Part shown: piece after piece, positions 48,437 through 57,570 of the stretch
Layout of the letters: the number at the start of each line of letters is the position of its first letter
Position numbering within the stretch: the stretch's first letter is position 1
NCBI RefSeq assembly: GCF_026262505.1
Contig: NC_067208.1
Coordinates: 7,573,962 to 7,637,961, forward strand
Direction of reading: 5' to 3'
From: Trichomonas vaginalis G3
Taxonomy: Eukaryota; Parabasalia; Trichomonadida; Trichomonadidae
DNA: 64,000 nucleotides
Notes under the pieces: generated by a model
Told to the model about the DNA's origin: nothing
Databases searched by the model: none
Seen by the model: the letters and a program-made list of their open reading frames with translations, nothing else
Translations under genes and position numbers: made by a program

Positions 48437-49538
48437 TTAAGGGTCCACTGTAAAAATTGAAAGTCTCTCAAAATTGAGAGGCGATTTGCAAATAATTGTT
48501 ATCGTCTTTTTTCGAAAATCCACTTTTCCTAGTGTTCTGATTAATATTTTGTGAATGTAACAATAAAGTATATGTTTTAGTAAGATGATAATACATTCTA
48601 TCTCTTCAAATCACATAAAAATTGCAAAATCAGCGAATTTTATAAGAACATGATTTTTTCGAATTTTTTCGCTTCTGGATGCGTGTTTTGAAAAATAGAT
48701 ATTTTCGAATTTTGATTTTAATTTAAGTATAAATTTTATATTAGGAATTTTTTTGACCTATTTCCAATCATTAATTCCTAAGTTTTTCTAGGAATTTAAT
48801 TGAGAAGAAATTAGGAAATTCGGTTTAATGCCATTACATCCTAATATTGTGATGCATGTAGTTTATATTTATTGAGGCTAATGCCGGAATATCGTGCATT
48901 TTATAAAAAATTCAAAGAATTGACAATTGGATAGCACAAATTTAATTCTCTAGACAAAGTATTATTGTTTATATATTCAAAGCATTATCCTTCGTTTTGA
49001 AATGTTGGCCAAAATTTTCGTGTTATTTTTTGTGTTTCAGCATAAATTATGTATTGACTTATGAAAGATAAGCATTTTATTCATTATCATAAAGATATAC
49101 CAAAACAAATTGATAAAATTTAAAAAAATGTGTATTTTAGTGGGTATTATTCTGGCCAATGCCCATTTTTAAACGATTTAATATTGACCATATCAATAGC
49201 CGACTCAATGTAAAAATTTAGATATTATTTTTTTCATTATTCAAACTTTGATAAATTTTAGTATAATGAATGATTTTGTTTTGTGTATGATACAGAAATG
49301 AAAAGCTTGATTAATATCATTTTGCATTTTTTCAAGAATGTTAGAGTACATCTACATTAAAAAATCGGATTCGAATTGCGATACTGCATCAAATTGTTGC
49401 ACATCTGATAAGGATCTCAAAAGAGTAAAGTTAATTTTTTTGTGTTTTTTTAAGTTTTGGGCCTTAGTAAAAACACCATCTTGAGCAATATTTTTGGGAC
49501 GATGATAGGCCTTATTTGGCCTTACAGTGGACCCTTAA
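48437..49538. mobile_element. 1.1-kb TTAA-flanked element
   Basis: The ends TTAAGGGTCCACTGTAA and TTACAGTGGACCCTTAA are exact inverted repeats of 17 bp, with AAGGCC/GGCC-like motifs further in at one end. No coding capacity is seen. It shares the TTAAGGGT.CAC start with the elements at 15583, 20752 and 28827. It begins only 20 bases after the assembly gap. Confidence 0.8.
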
Positions 49539-49624
49539 AATTTTTTTTAAGTGTTCAGATGAAAATTACTTAATGGGATCAGGAATCACATATAATTCCA
49601 ATAGTACTTCAAAATTTTATTAAT

Positions 49625-49915
49625 ATGAAGGCTTTTTTAAAATTTTTACGTGGTTTTTCTAAATTTTACAAAGAAATGTTGCTGGGGATATTAGGTTCAT
49701 ATTTGAACATATTTCTCTCTGTTCCTAAAGAGGAGTTGAAAGATTTCTTCAAATGGATCCATTTCCAAATTGAAAGCCAAATTCTCATTGTCAATGCTGA
49801 TAAAAGCTATTTTGTCTCCCTTTGTCTCTTTGTTTATCTTAATAAAGCAGAATCAGTTCGTATCAACAATACAATATGGAAAAATCTTAATCTTTTTACA
49901 AAATGGAACAAATGA
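49625..49915 (+). CDS. hypothetical protein, 96 residues
   Basis: A plus-strand frame with mixed hydrophobic and basic character (MKAFLKFLRGFSKFYKEMLL at the start; a central VPKEELKDFFKWIHF). No domain recognised. The protein-like amino-acid balance is better than in the overlapping frames, but the frame is short, lies next to a transposon and has no visible initiator, so it may be a remnant of a longer gene or chance. Confidence 0.3.
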   Translation: MKAFLKFLRGFSKFYKEMLLGILGSYLNIFLSVPKEELKDFFKWIHFQIESQILIVNADKSYFVSLCLFVYLNKAESVRINNTIWKNLNLFTKWNK

Positions 49916-50032
49916 ATCAAACCATTTCTACAGCATAATTACAGAAATAATTTATGCATAATGCAGTTTCATTATTGACATATAAACACTAGGTTTCATT
50001 TTCAAAAATTTAAAAAAAGAAAAAGGTGTATG

Positions 50033-50345
50033 TTATTGAGGTGAAATAAGAAATTCGGCTATTTCTTTTTTATTTTTAATTGTTGCATAATGAAGAGGAG
50101 TTTGTCTAAGATTATCTTTTTCATTGATATTTGCGTCATGCGAAATAAGAACTTTGGTTGTATCTTTACAATCAAAAAGTATTGCAACATGAAGACCTTC
50201 TCAAAGTTTATTTTTTAATTGAACTTGCATCATGTGAAAGAAGAACTTTTGTCATTGCTTTATAATTATTAAATGCTGCCCGATTAATATTGATATTTCC
50301 ATTTTCATCTTTTTCATCGATATTCACCCCAAGTTAAAGAAATTT
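50033..50345 (-). pseudogene. ankyrin-repeat gene remnant
   Basis: The minus strand reads GVNIDEKDENGNINI then KVLLSHDAS, and after a shift GLHVAILFDCKDTTKVLIS, HDANINEKDNLRQTPLHYAT and IKNKKEIAEFLIS before a stop. These are Trichomonas-type ankyrin repeats with the HDANINEKD turn. A stop after HDASSIKK and a frame change inactivate it. The remnant is about three repeats long. Further ankyrin-like sequence upstream (to 50400) is weak. Confidence 0.7.
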
Positions 50346-50593
50346 TTCTCAATGTGATCAAAAATGAGTTTAATCAAAATAAACTAGAAATGAGTCAAGA
50401 ATACAAGAATATTTCAGAAACATTAGCAATAACAGAATGATCATAAATGTTTCCAAAAAGTTTCCGTTAAAACGAATGTGATACACGTCTCCAAAGATTC
50501 AAAATTTCTCTCCAACATGGAGGAAATGTGAGGTGAAATCAATGATGTTTTAACACTCATATCTTTACAAGCAAAAGAAGAATATCCATTATT

Positions 50594-51571
50594 ATCAATC
50601 ACCTAATGATGTTTGGGAACTCTTTTACAATACATCACCTAATTCAGAACCGATTCGAGGCACAAACGTTGCAGCAAAATCAACAAATCATGAATGTTTC
50701 ATCTACGAAAGCATATTTATCACAATTTCAACACACAGTGCCATATATTTTACTAATGCAAACAATAAGTTCCTTAACTCTGATTGTTCATTTACTAACT
50801 GCAGTAGTATTACAAATAGTGGATCTATCAACTTTGATTGTGATAGTTCCATTGTACAATATCGATCATGTGGCTCCAGATCAAAAACAAGCTCGTATCA
50901 AGGGCATCATTCATATGTTAATTTAATTGAAAATTCAAATAATAAAAATTATATTTATGAAAGTTCTTTTTATGCATGCGGAGATATAGCAAAAGATAAA
51001 ACAAATTATCTTATGTATGGAAATATTGAAGTTAAATCAATCAACACAAGTTTCTGTGAAGCAGACTATGACTCATGAATAATTCTAAGAACTTCAACTA
51101 GTTTAAGTAACATGACATTTTCATCAATTTGTAACACAACATCAACTTATTTAATTTTCGAATTAGATTCTGGTTATATATTTAATTTTTGTAATGTTTT
51201 TGAATAATGAACACAAAGAATCTAAATATGGAACATTCTATGCAGGTGGCTCAACTGTTCTTATTGGAAACTATTCATTCCTTGGAAACTCAGGACCAGG
51301 AGATGAATTTCATCAAACTGGTTCTGGTTCAATTACAGTTAAAGATTCTTTCTGTGACAGAAAAGATAAATCGCGTAGATCAGTTACACTAAATAATGTT
51401 CAAAATATATATTCTATTCATAATCTTTCTCACTTTTCATCATATCTGTGTGAAGCAGAGTTTCCTATTTTAGATTTAGTGATAAAGAAAAATATTATCA
51501 CCTATGATGAAATTGTTTATCATTATTCATATCATTTTAATTCTTTTTGCATTGTTTTACTAAAGAAATAA
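50594..51571 (+). pseudogene. cysteine-rich beta-helix-like family, copy 5
   Basis: From DVWELFYNTSPNSEPIRGTN (about 50609) the plus strand follows the family rung by rung (FTNANNKFLNSDCSF, VQYRSCGSRS, YESSFYACGD, VKSINTSFCEA) to an in-frame stop near 51076, continues (SICNTTS), then shifts frame near 51197 into the C-terminal block (51194-51571: VKDSFCDRK, NIYSIHNLSHFSSYLCEAEF, YHYSYHF). Only one stop and about one shift separate it from a full frame, so it is the least decayed copy next to that at 26156. The upstream leader differs from that of copy 3. Confidence 0.6.
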
Positions 51572-52732
51572 ATAACTTTTTCTACAATCCCATTAAGTTC
51601 CGAATCATGCATTCTTCTATTCGCAGCTATACGCCAACACAATTTACTACAAAATCGTTTATATCGATATTAGAGCCCACAACTCAAAACCAATACAACA
51701 ATATATCTTTATGGAGAAGAATTTCTTATAATTATACGGAATATTTTTGGGATATGCTTCTTTGTATCTTTATCTAATAATGTATCTTTCGTTACAGACC
51801 TTGCTTTTGCCGCCTCTACTACGCGCTCGTTAGGAAAGAACTATACCACTAAGTATACGAAATCCGAATTACATCTAATTTTAAATTGTCAAGTGCGTGT
51901 CATTTGATAAATGCTATAACATGAATCATTCTTTGCTTGGTTCTAAACATCAGATTGTGATGATTTGCGATTGCCTTGATCAGTCATTAAAAAATTATGG
52001 GTTCTGATGGACCATCTCTCTCCCCTCAATAAATTTTATGCAATAGAAAAAACAATCCTGAACATAAAAAAGAAAAGATAGTCTATAGAAACACCAATTC
52101 AAGTGAACTTGGCATACGTTATTGAGAAGATTGTAACCAATGTAGAATATTGATATTTCATTAGAAACTTTACAAAAATGAGAATTAAAAGATTTTATTT
52201 TTTTGCGCATATTCATGTATTATGATTTGATAACGATAAAAACGGTTTTGATTTATTTTTCAAAGAGCATTCCTACTATACATGATGAGATCTAAATGGA
52301 TTTCTTGGCATAGAAATCTCTAACAAAGATATCTCATTAGAAATTTAGTGTACAACATGTTTCTTTCATTATATTTATTCCTTAATCTCCAAACTTTTGG
52401 CATTGATTCCTGAATTTTAAGGTGAATTATAGTTTTAATACTTTTTATTAAGTATTCTTCGAGCAATACTATTTCAAGAATTTTTTATTACATTTTTATT
52501 AGTCCATTGATTCAACCTTGTATTCTGACTTGAAAGAATAAATCAGTTGTTATCGTATTTTTAAATTTGATGAGTTATTAATATCATCAAATTGAGATTC
52601 TTTGAATTTTAATAAAATTACTTCATTTTAAATCTATATTACATTTTGGCTTGGAGAAACACACATATCTGAGACATTGCTTATAAATAATTATAATCAA
52701 TTTCTACAAAAATATTCAAAAATATATTTTTT
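51572..52732. other. AT-rich spacer before element copy 2
   Basis: About 1.1 kb with short frames on both strands, none convincing. It forms the left flank of the virus-like element. The last 60 bases are A/T-only runs leading into the A15 tract. Confidence 0.5.
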
Positions 52733-52747
52733 AAAAAAAAAAAAAAA

Positions 52748-52825
52748 GGTAGTGGGGCTTCCAGGGGCTGCGCCCCTTCTAGCCCCGAAGATGTTTAGTA
52801 TAAATGAAGTTTTTATTCGGAAAAT
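52748..52825 (+). repeat. terminal repeat unit of element copy 2
   Basis: A single unit of the repeat found three times at 7160-7368: a hairpin at 52754-52786 (core AGGGGC-TGC-GCCCCT at 52763-52777), then CGAAGATGTTTAGTATAAAT and the GAAGTTTTTATTCGG tract. The neighbouring minus-strand gene stops at 52828, directly at its inner edge. Confidence 0.8.
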
Positions 52826-52827
52826 TG

Positions 52828-53427
52828 TTAGTCTTCTGGTGTGAATTCGGAGGACTCTTCTTCTTCCTCCTCTTCCTCTTCTTCGTCATCGTCGGCGTAG
52901 TGGAGGAGGACGTAGTTCATCCAAATTCTGTATGGACGTCCTGATTTGGATTTAAATGAGATGGACATATTTTGTGTGAGTGTTATTTCAGTTTCGATAA
53001 AGAGTTGGTGTGCTGGTTTGAATATATGTTCGACGTTGGAGAATTTGTGCAACTCATCTTCTCCCAATTCTGTATTGATACAGACTTCGATGAAGTCACC
53101 ACTGAGAATGTCTTCACCTGTGGGCATATCCACAACAATTAAATGAACGACACAATAGTTGTGAAATTCATTAGTAGGAAATACTGTTGCAGGCGTATTA
53201 TATGAGGGGAAAAATGTTTTTTCTTCCCCAAATTCATCTGCTACTTCATCTTCATCGTATCCGTTGTTAAAAGCTTTAAATTCATGTACAATTTGAGCAA
53301 ATTGTTGACGGAGATTTGGTGGCATACGTAAGCAAGCTTGTAACAATGTCCTACCTTCCACACACTCAGCAAATATGGGAAGGTAGGAACATATAATGTC
53401 CGTCAATTGGTCCTGGTTGGGGACCAA
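52828..53427 (-). CDS. viral element protein, 199 residues, poly-acidic C-terminus
   Basis: Unrecognised protein. The N-terminal half is helical (LLQACLRMPPNLRQQFAQIV), the middle beta-rich (NYCVVHLIVVDMPTGEDI, FIEVCINTELGEDEL, LFIETEITLTQNMSISFKSK), and the C-terminus is an Asp/Glu run of about 13 residues followed by SSEFTPED. Acidic tails are common in viral chaperones and nucleosome- or DNA-mimic proteins, but no family is claimed. Its frame stays open upstream of the first ATG to about 53508 (GNTPYNRIYTNTVKETITAY), overlapping the end of the next frame. It may therefore be the 3' part of one gene of about 310 codons with the 113-residue frame. Confidence 0.65.
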   Translation of the reverse strand: MVPNQDQLTDIICSYLPIFAECVEGRTLLQACLRMPPNLRQQFAQIVHEFKAFNNGYDEDEVADEFGEEKTFFPSYNTPATVFPTNEFHNYCVVHLIVVDMPTGEDILSGDFIEVCINTELGEDELHKFSNVEHIFKPAHQLFIETEITLTQNMSISFKSKSGRPYRIWMNYVLLHYADDDEEEEEEEEEESSEFTPED

Positions 53428-53450
53428 TTGACAGAGTTTTGTGTATGCCG

Positions 53451-53792
53451 TTATTGTTTCTTTAACGGTATTTGTGTAGATACGGTTATATGGAGTATTT
53501 CCCTGTTGTTAAGGGAAAAATACTCATCCGATTGTAATTTCAATCTTGACCTCAACTCTTTGTTCGGTATTCTTTGGTCTATTCTTAGAGCTGTATTTGT
53601 TCGTGCGGGCTGTGGTTTTAAAACATTCGAGTCAAGTTTTAATTGCTTCGAATTGGATGTCGATTTGAATTGGGAGTCTTTTGAGTTCTCCTGAGCTTGG
53701 TTCTGTATTAAAGACTGAATAGCAGTGTCAGCTTCTTGTTTTTCGAGATAGTATTCTATTGAATTGGGCTTCACTGTTCGAGACGCGTACAT
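53451..53792 (-). CDS. viral element protein, 113 residues (possible 5' part of the next gene)
   Basis: Reads MYASRTVKPNSIEYYLEKQE then a Gln/Asn/Lys-rich, probably disordered segment (IQNQAQENSKDSQFKSTSN), ending IPLKKQ. I chose the ATG at 53792 rather than the upstream one at 53822 because a T. vaginalis-type initiator (TCATTTT, A+1 at 53802) lies 10 bases before it. The last 20 or so residues overlap a second open frame that leads into the 199-residue gene. A one-base shift near 53508-53515 would fuse them, so this may be a broken gene. Divergent from the large structural gene, with a 303-bp shared upstream region. Confidence 0.5.
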   Translation of the reverse strand: MYASRTVKPNSIEYYLEKQEADTAIQSLIQNQAQENSKDSQFKSTSNSKQLKLDSNVLKPQPARTNTALRIDQRIPNKELRSRLKLQSDEYFSLNNREILHITVSTQIPLKKQ

Positions 53793-53801
53793 TATGAAAA
53801 A

Positions 53802-53804
53802 TGA
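53802..53804 (-). promoter_or_regulatory. initiator-like TCA for the minus-strand gene
   Basis: On the minus strand TTCATTTTTCATAATG places TCA+1TTTT ten bases before the chosen ATG, matching the trichomonad Inr rule TCA+1Y(T/A)(T/A). It supports the shorter start. Confidence 0.45.
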
Positions 53805-53833
53805 ACTGTTTTTTCGGACCACTCATAGAAAAG

Positions 53834-53930
53834 TTTGAGATGAACCGTTTTCGTCAACGGTAACCCCCTCTATTTTTTTATTTTATTTAATAGTTACCGT
53901 TGGAAAACCGTTCCATCTCAAATATTGAAT
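53834..53930. repeat. long inverted repeat in the divergent promoter region
   Basis: TTTGAGATG-AACCG..CAACGGTAAC at 53834-53864 pairs with GTTACCGTTGG..CCG..CATCTCAAA at 53893-53930, a stem of about 28 bp with small interruptions and an AT-rich loop. It contains four of the eight AACGG words of this region. Confidence 0.75.
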
Positions 53931-54079
53931 GAACTATAAACGTTTTTTGTTTTCTATATATGCTTTTTTGTCCAACGGTAAAACTTTTTGCACAACGGTT
54001 TTTGAGAGTCATCGCCGTTGACCGAGTAGTTTTTTGTGCTGAACAAAAAGTGTCATATAAACATCTGTCAAAAACCGTT
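53845..54079. promoter_or_regulatory. cluster of eight AACGG/CCGTT motifs
   Basis: AACGG or its complement occurs at 53845-53849 (-), 53856-53860 (+), 53897-53901 (-), 53908-53912 (-), 53974-53978 (+), 53994-53998 (+), 54015-54019 (-) and 54075-54079 (-), all between two divergent genes. YAACGG is the classical Myb recognition element, and T. vaginalis is known to use Myb-type promoter factors, so Myb control is a reasonable but untested inference. Element copy 1 lacks the cluster. Confidence 0.6.
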
Positions 54080-54086
54080 TTTTACT

Positions 54087-54093
54087 TCACTTA
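54087..54093 (+). promoter_or_regulatory. initiator TCACTTA for the large structural gene
   Basis: TCA+1CTTA with A+1 at 54089 lies seven bases before ATG 54096, an ideal trichomonad Inr and very short leader. It argues for the start at MPRKLRKN rather than an upstream ATG at 54036. Element copy 1 keeps the same TTCACTTAAAAATGCC context. Confidence 0.65.
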
Positions 54094-55237
54094 AAATGCC
54101 ACGTAAGCTACGTAAGAATATACGTAAGAGGAAGGGAACATTGAAACATCCAATAGTAAAACTGACACCACAACAACAGTTGCAACAACAAATTATGAAT
54201 GACCCCACTATGTTGCAACAAATGTCAAGCAACTCTATGCTTTTAAACCGAGTTATTGGTGCACAGAGTGGAGGTTTAAGAGCGGCACTTTTAGCGAAAA
54301 TGGCAGGCTATGGTGGAGCTGCAGACGGAACAGCTTATAACCCTCAAAGTCAAATGAATTTGAGTTCACTCAAAAATCAAATAACATATGTCAAAAAGTC
54401 AAACATAGACATACAGAAACAAATAAGTGAAAACGAAAAGAAACTAGAATATGACAGACACACAAAGAAACTCAATGAGTTAAACGTAGAGAAAAAGAAG
54501 AAAGAAGAACAACTGAAAGAACTAAGTACAGAGGAATATGCGAAAAAAGTGTCAGAAAAAGCAGCAGAAGTAGCAAAAATGGAACAAGATGTTATAAATT
54601 TGAAAAACCATACTACTCAATATAAAGTACTGAAAGATGAAGAAATAAAACAAAAAGCCCTGAAGACATATATGGATAGCGATGAGTATAAAAAAGAAGT
54701 TGAAGCAAATGTAAAGGCAGAAAAACTTTTACAGTTGCAAAACCAAACCGTACAGTATGAAAACTTAGCACAAGAAAGTAAAAATAACGACGCAGCCATG
54801 CAAAAGGCAATGAAAAGCGCAGAATATATAAAAGCTAATAATGACTGGTTAGATGCCCAAGCCAACGCCAAAGCAGCCCAACTTATAGGGTCAATAAGGA
54901 CAAAAATACAAGCGGATGAAGACAGTTCAAATGAAGCTTTAATGAATGCTGACTTTAAGAACGCCTTCGAAGCTCTTCATAGTAAGGTGAAACTAGTGAA
55001 CGACTTCTCATCTGGAAAGAAACTGAAGTCTGAAGGTTTCGACAAAGAGTTAAGAGAAGTAGCACAAAATATGACGAAAATAACAGATGCAGCAACGAGA
55101 CAGGCAGTTCAAAGTGCCTATGACGCCGTTAGAGCAACTGTTGTGGAAAGTCAAGAAAAAGAGTTACAACAGACCAAAACAGACCTAGTAAATGCTTTCT
55201 TAAAAACGAAAAGTCAGGTAGGACATTATGCTGCAGA

Positions 55238-55314
55238 TGGAACATATGTGCCAGCTGGTGGAACTTATATACCAGCTGGTGGAACTTATATACTAGCTAG
55301 TGGAACTTATATAC
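55238..55314 (+). repeat. four GTYxPAG-type coding repeats
   Basis: The bases GGAACTTATATACCAGCTGG recur about every 24 bp, giving GTYVPAG, GTYIPAG, GTYILAS and GTYIPPN. Element copy 1 has about two such units (5495-5545 on the minus strand), so the number varies between copies. Confidence 0.75.
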
Positions 55315-55404
55315 CACCAAACCCTCCAAGAGAAGCACCTGCACCAGGACTACCTAAAACATTTACATCGTCACATGGACACAGACACAGGCATGCACCA
55401 AAAC

Positions 55405-55600
55405 CAACACAACAACCAACAGTTCAAAATCCAGCACAACAACCAACAGTTCAAAACACTGCACCACAACCAACAGTTCAAAACACTGCACCACAACCAA
55501 CAGTTCAAAACACTGCACCACAACCAACAGTTCAAAACACTGCACCACAACCAACAGTTCAAAACACTGCACCACAACCAACAGTTCAAAACCCTGCACA
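55405..55600 (+). repeat. 27-bp coding tandem repeat, seven units
   Basis: Nearly identical 27-bp units encode QPTVQNTAP, the first and last being NPAQ variants. Element copy 1 has about two units. The five central units differ by hardly any base, implying recent expansion. Confidence 0.9.
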
Positions 55601-57570
55601 ACAACAACCACAAACAGAGCAAGGACATAAAAGAAGTAGAGAACAAGGAAACCAAGAATTCTTAAAAATGCTTAAGGAAAATTATGGTTACCCAGATACT
55701 CTTGACTTTAGTGACAGATATAAAGAAGCTATTAGAAAGTTCAAGGAAGGAAATACTGACCCGAACCTATTTAGCTTTATGGTTCAGCACCAAATGGGAT
55801 ATAATTTCAAAACCTGGAAAATACAAGCTCGCTAAGGGATATGATTTAATAGCATATCATCCAAATGACATGAATGAATTTACTCCGAGATATTTGGTGT
55901 CAGAGATAAATGATAATTCAACTCTCTTCATGAAACGCGTAAAAAATAGAGACGGAACGAAAGAAGAAAGGGTTATGAATGCGGATGGCTTAAATAGGGA
56001 ACTTGTTAAAAACGGTCTCGGAATATATGAAATGCCAGCAGATGAGGTACAAGAAACTCCACAGGAAGAAGTTCAGATACAACCAGACATGGAAGAAATA
56101 GTTCAGCAACAACAGCTAGAAGAGCCTGAAGGAAACGAACAAGTCCCTCCTTTGGAAACTAACTTCACAGAACTAGATGAAGATTTGGAACAGCCGAAAA
56201 ATCTTGACCCTCAACAAGTGTATGCGGAGAATATGGAATCTTTCCAAGAGTCTAAGAAAAATTCAGCTGACATAGTAGAAGAATATCGAAAAATGTTCGC
56301 CGACATACAAAAGACTCCAACATCAGATGAAAATATTCAGCATAGAATGGAAGTACTGAAAGAAAATGTACGCAAATACAATAACCCTTTTTACTTACGA
56401 CCATATAACGTTCAATCTTTGGCTGAACTCGGTGAAAATAAAAGGTTAAATTTCAACAAAACATATAGAAATGAAACATTGTTTAAAGTTCATTCAGAAC
56501 CTAACCAATATGGAAACAAACCTACTTTTGTTTCTGCAGACTATGGAACTACAATGAGATGGGGTCATAAAGCTAATCCGGATAGGTGGTTCATAAACTT
56601 ACAACCACAATTCCAAGAAGTTGTAGACGCAATGGAAGTGAATGGTGAACCAGATATAACGGGTATTTTCAGCGCGGCTTTAATGCCATTGAAAGATATG
56701 AAAGATGCAGATATTTTGGACCAGTATGAAATGAACATGGCTGAGGAAATATAACACCTGACGTTCTAGAACATTTATCTCAAAGAACTACACAGAACCA
56801 TAGAGATGGTATATTTGGTGAAGAGTTTAGAAAGAAAGTTAGGGAGAGAGAAGGAAGAGAACCTATTGTACATGACCTTGCAAACGAAAGTTTGCAAAAT
56901 GTCATAAAAACTTACTTTGCAGACAATGAACTGAGAAGGGATGAATATTTAAGAAAACTCAAATGGACAGTACCAAATGAAATGTTAGTATTGAAAAACA
57001 TGTTCCTTGACAAAATAAAACCAACTACAGAAATAAATGACGCAAGACTGAAACATTGGGTAAAAGCTTTCCCATTCACAAAAGATATTATTGGTTACAT
57101 GGAAAGAAAACCAGAATGGCTACAAAAACATATATTTGGAAACGAGCTTATTCCATATGGACAAGCTCTGTTTGAAGAGCTTGAACCGGAAACTCAGGAA
57201 AGAGTCATGCAAACAATAAGCGAAGACTCAAATACAAACTATGACAAAATCTTTCTAGGATATTGGTTACCTGAGATGGGCGACCAGAGCCCAAAGGCAA
57301 AAAGGACATGGGAAATTTACAACATACTAGGTGAACATGAGGCAAAGATGCAACAACTTGAAGCAGAGGGCAAGTTACCAAAAGCGACACCAAAGAAGAA
57401 GAGTAGAACAAAGTGAAAGTAGTGAAGAAAGTAACTTCATCTAGTGAAAGTAGTGGCAATGAAGGAAAAAGAAGAGTTAAAAACTCAGTCAGGAAGAAAG
57501 TAAAGCTTGGTACGAGTGGGTTCTATTATGATATATAAATCCAACTATTCTATATTTTTACCCATATGAA

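Larger units (their letters stand above)
54096..57538 (+). pseudogene. large basic repeat protein of the virus element, about 1,150 codons, three frame breaks
   Basis: One gene seen as three frames: 54096-55835 (579 residues), about 55810-56754, and about 56747-57416, with a basic tail to 57538. Element copy 1 is continuous where this copy has an extra A near 55812 and a lost T near 56744. A lost base near 57413 hides the tail. Parts: basic start (MPRKLRKNIRKRK); Gln-rich then long charged coiled coil (residues 100-330); four GTYxPAG-like repeats (382-407); seven PTVQN 9-mers (439-502); Pro/Glu/Gln-rich linker; final basic tail (PKKKSRT, KRRVK, RKKVK). Size, coiled coil, low-complexity repeats and DNA-binding-like ends suggest a structural core, fibre or scaffold protein. 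No known family recognised. The breaks may be assembly errors. Confidence 0.75.

Noticed and set aside
54036-54095. Upstream start for the large structural gene
   Set aside because: The initiator TCACTTA lies downstream of it at 54087, and copy 1 conserves only the MPRKLRKN start.
55363-55655. Minus-strand repeat frames (VVQCFELL or LNCWLWCSV type)
   Set aside because: Antisense reading of the 27-bp tandem repeat.
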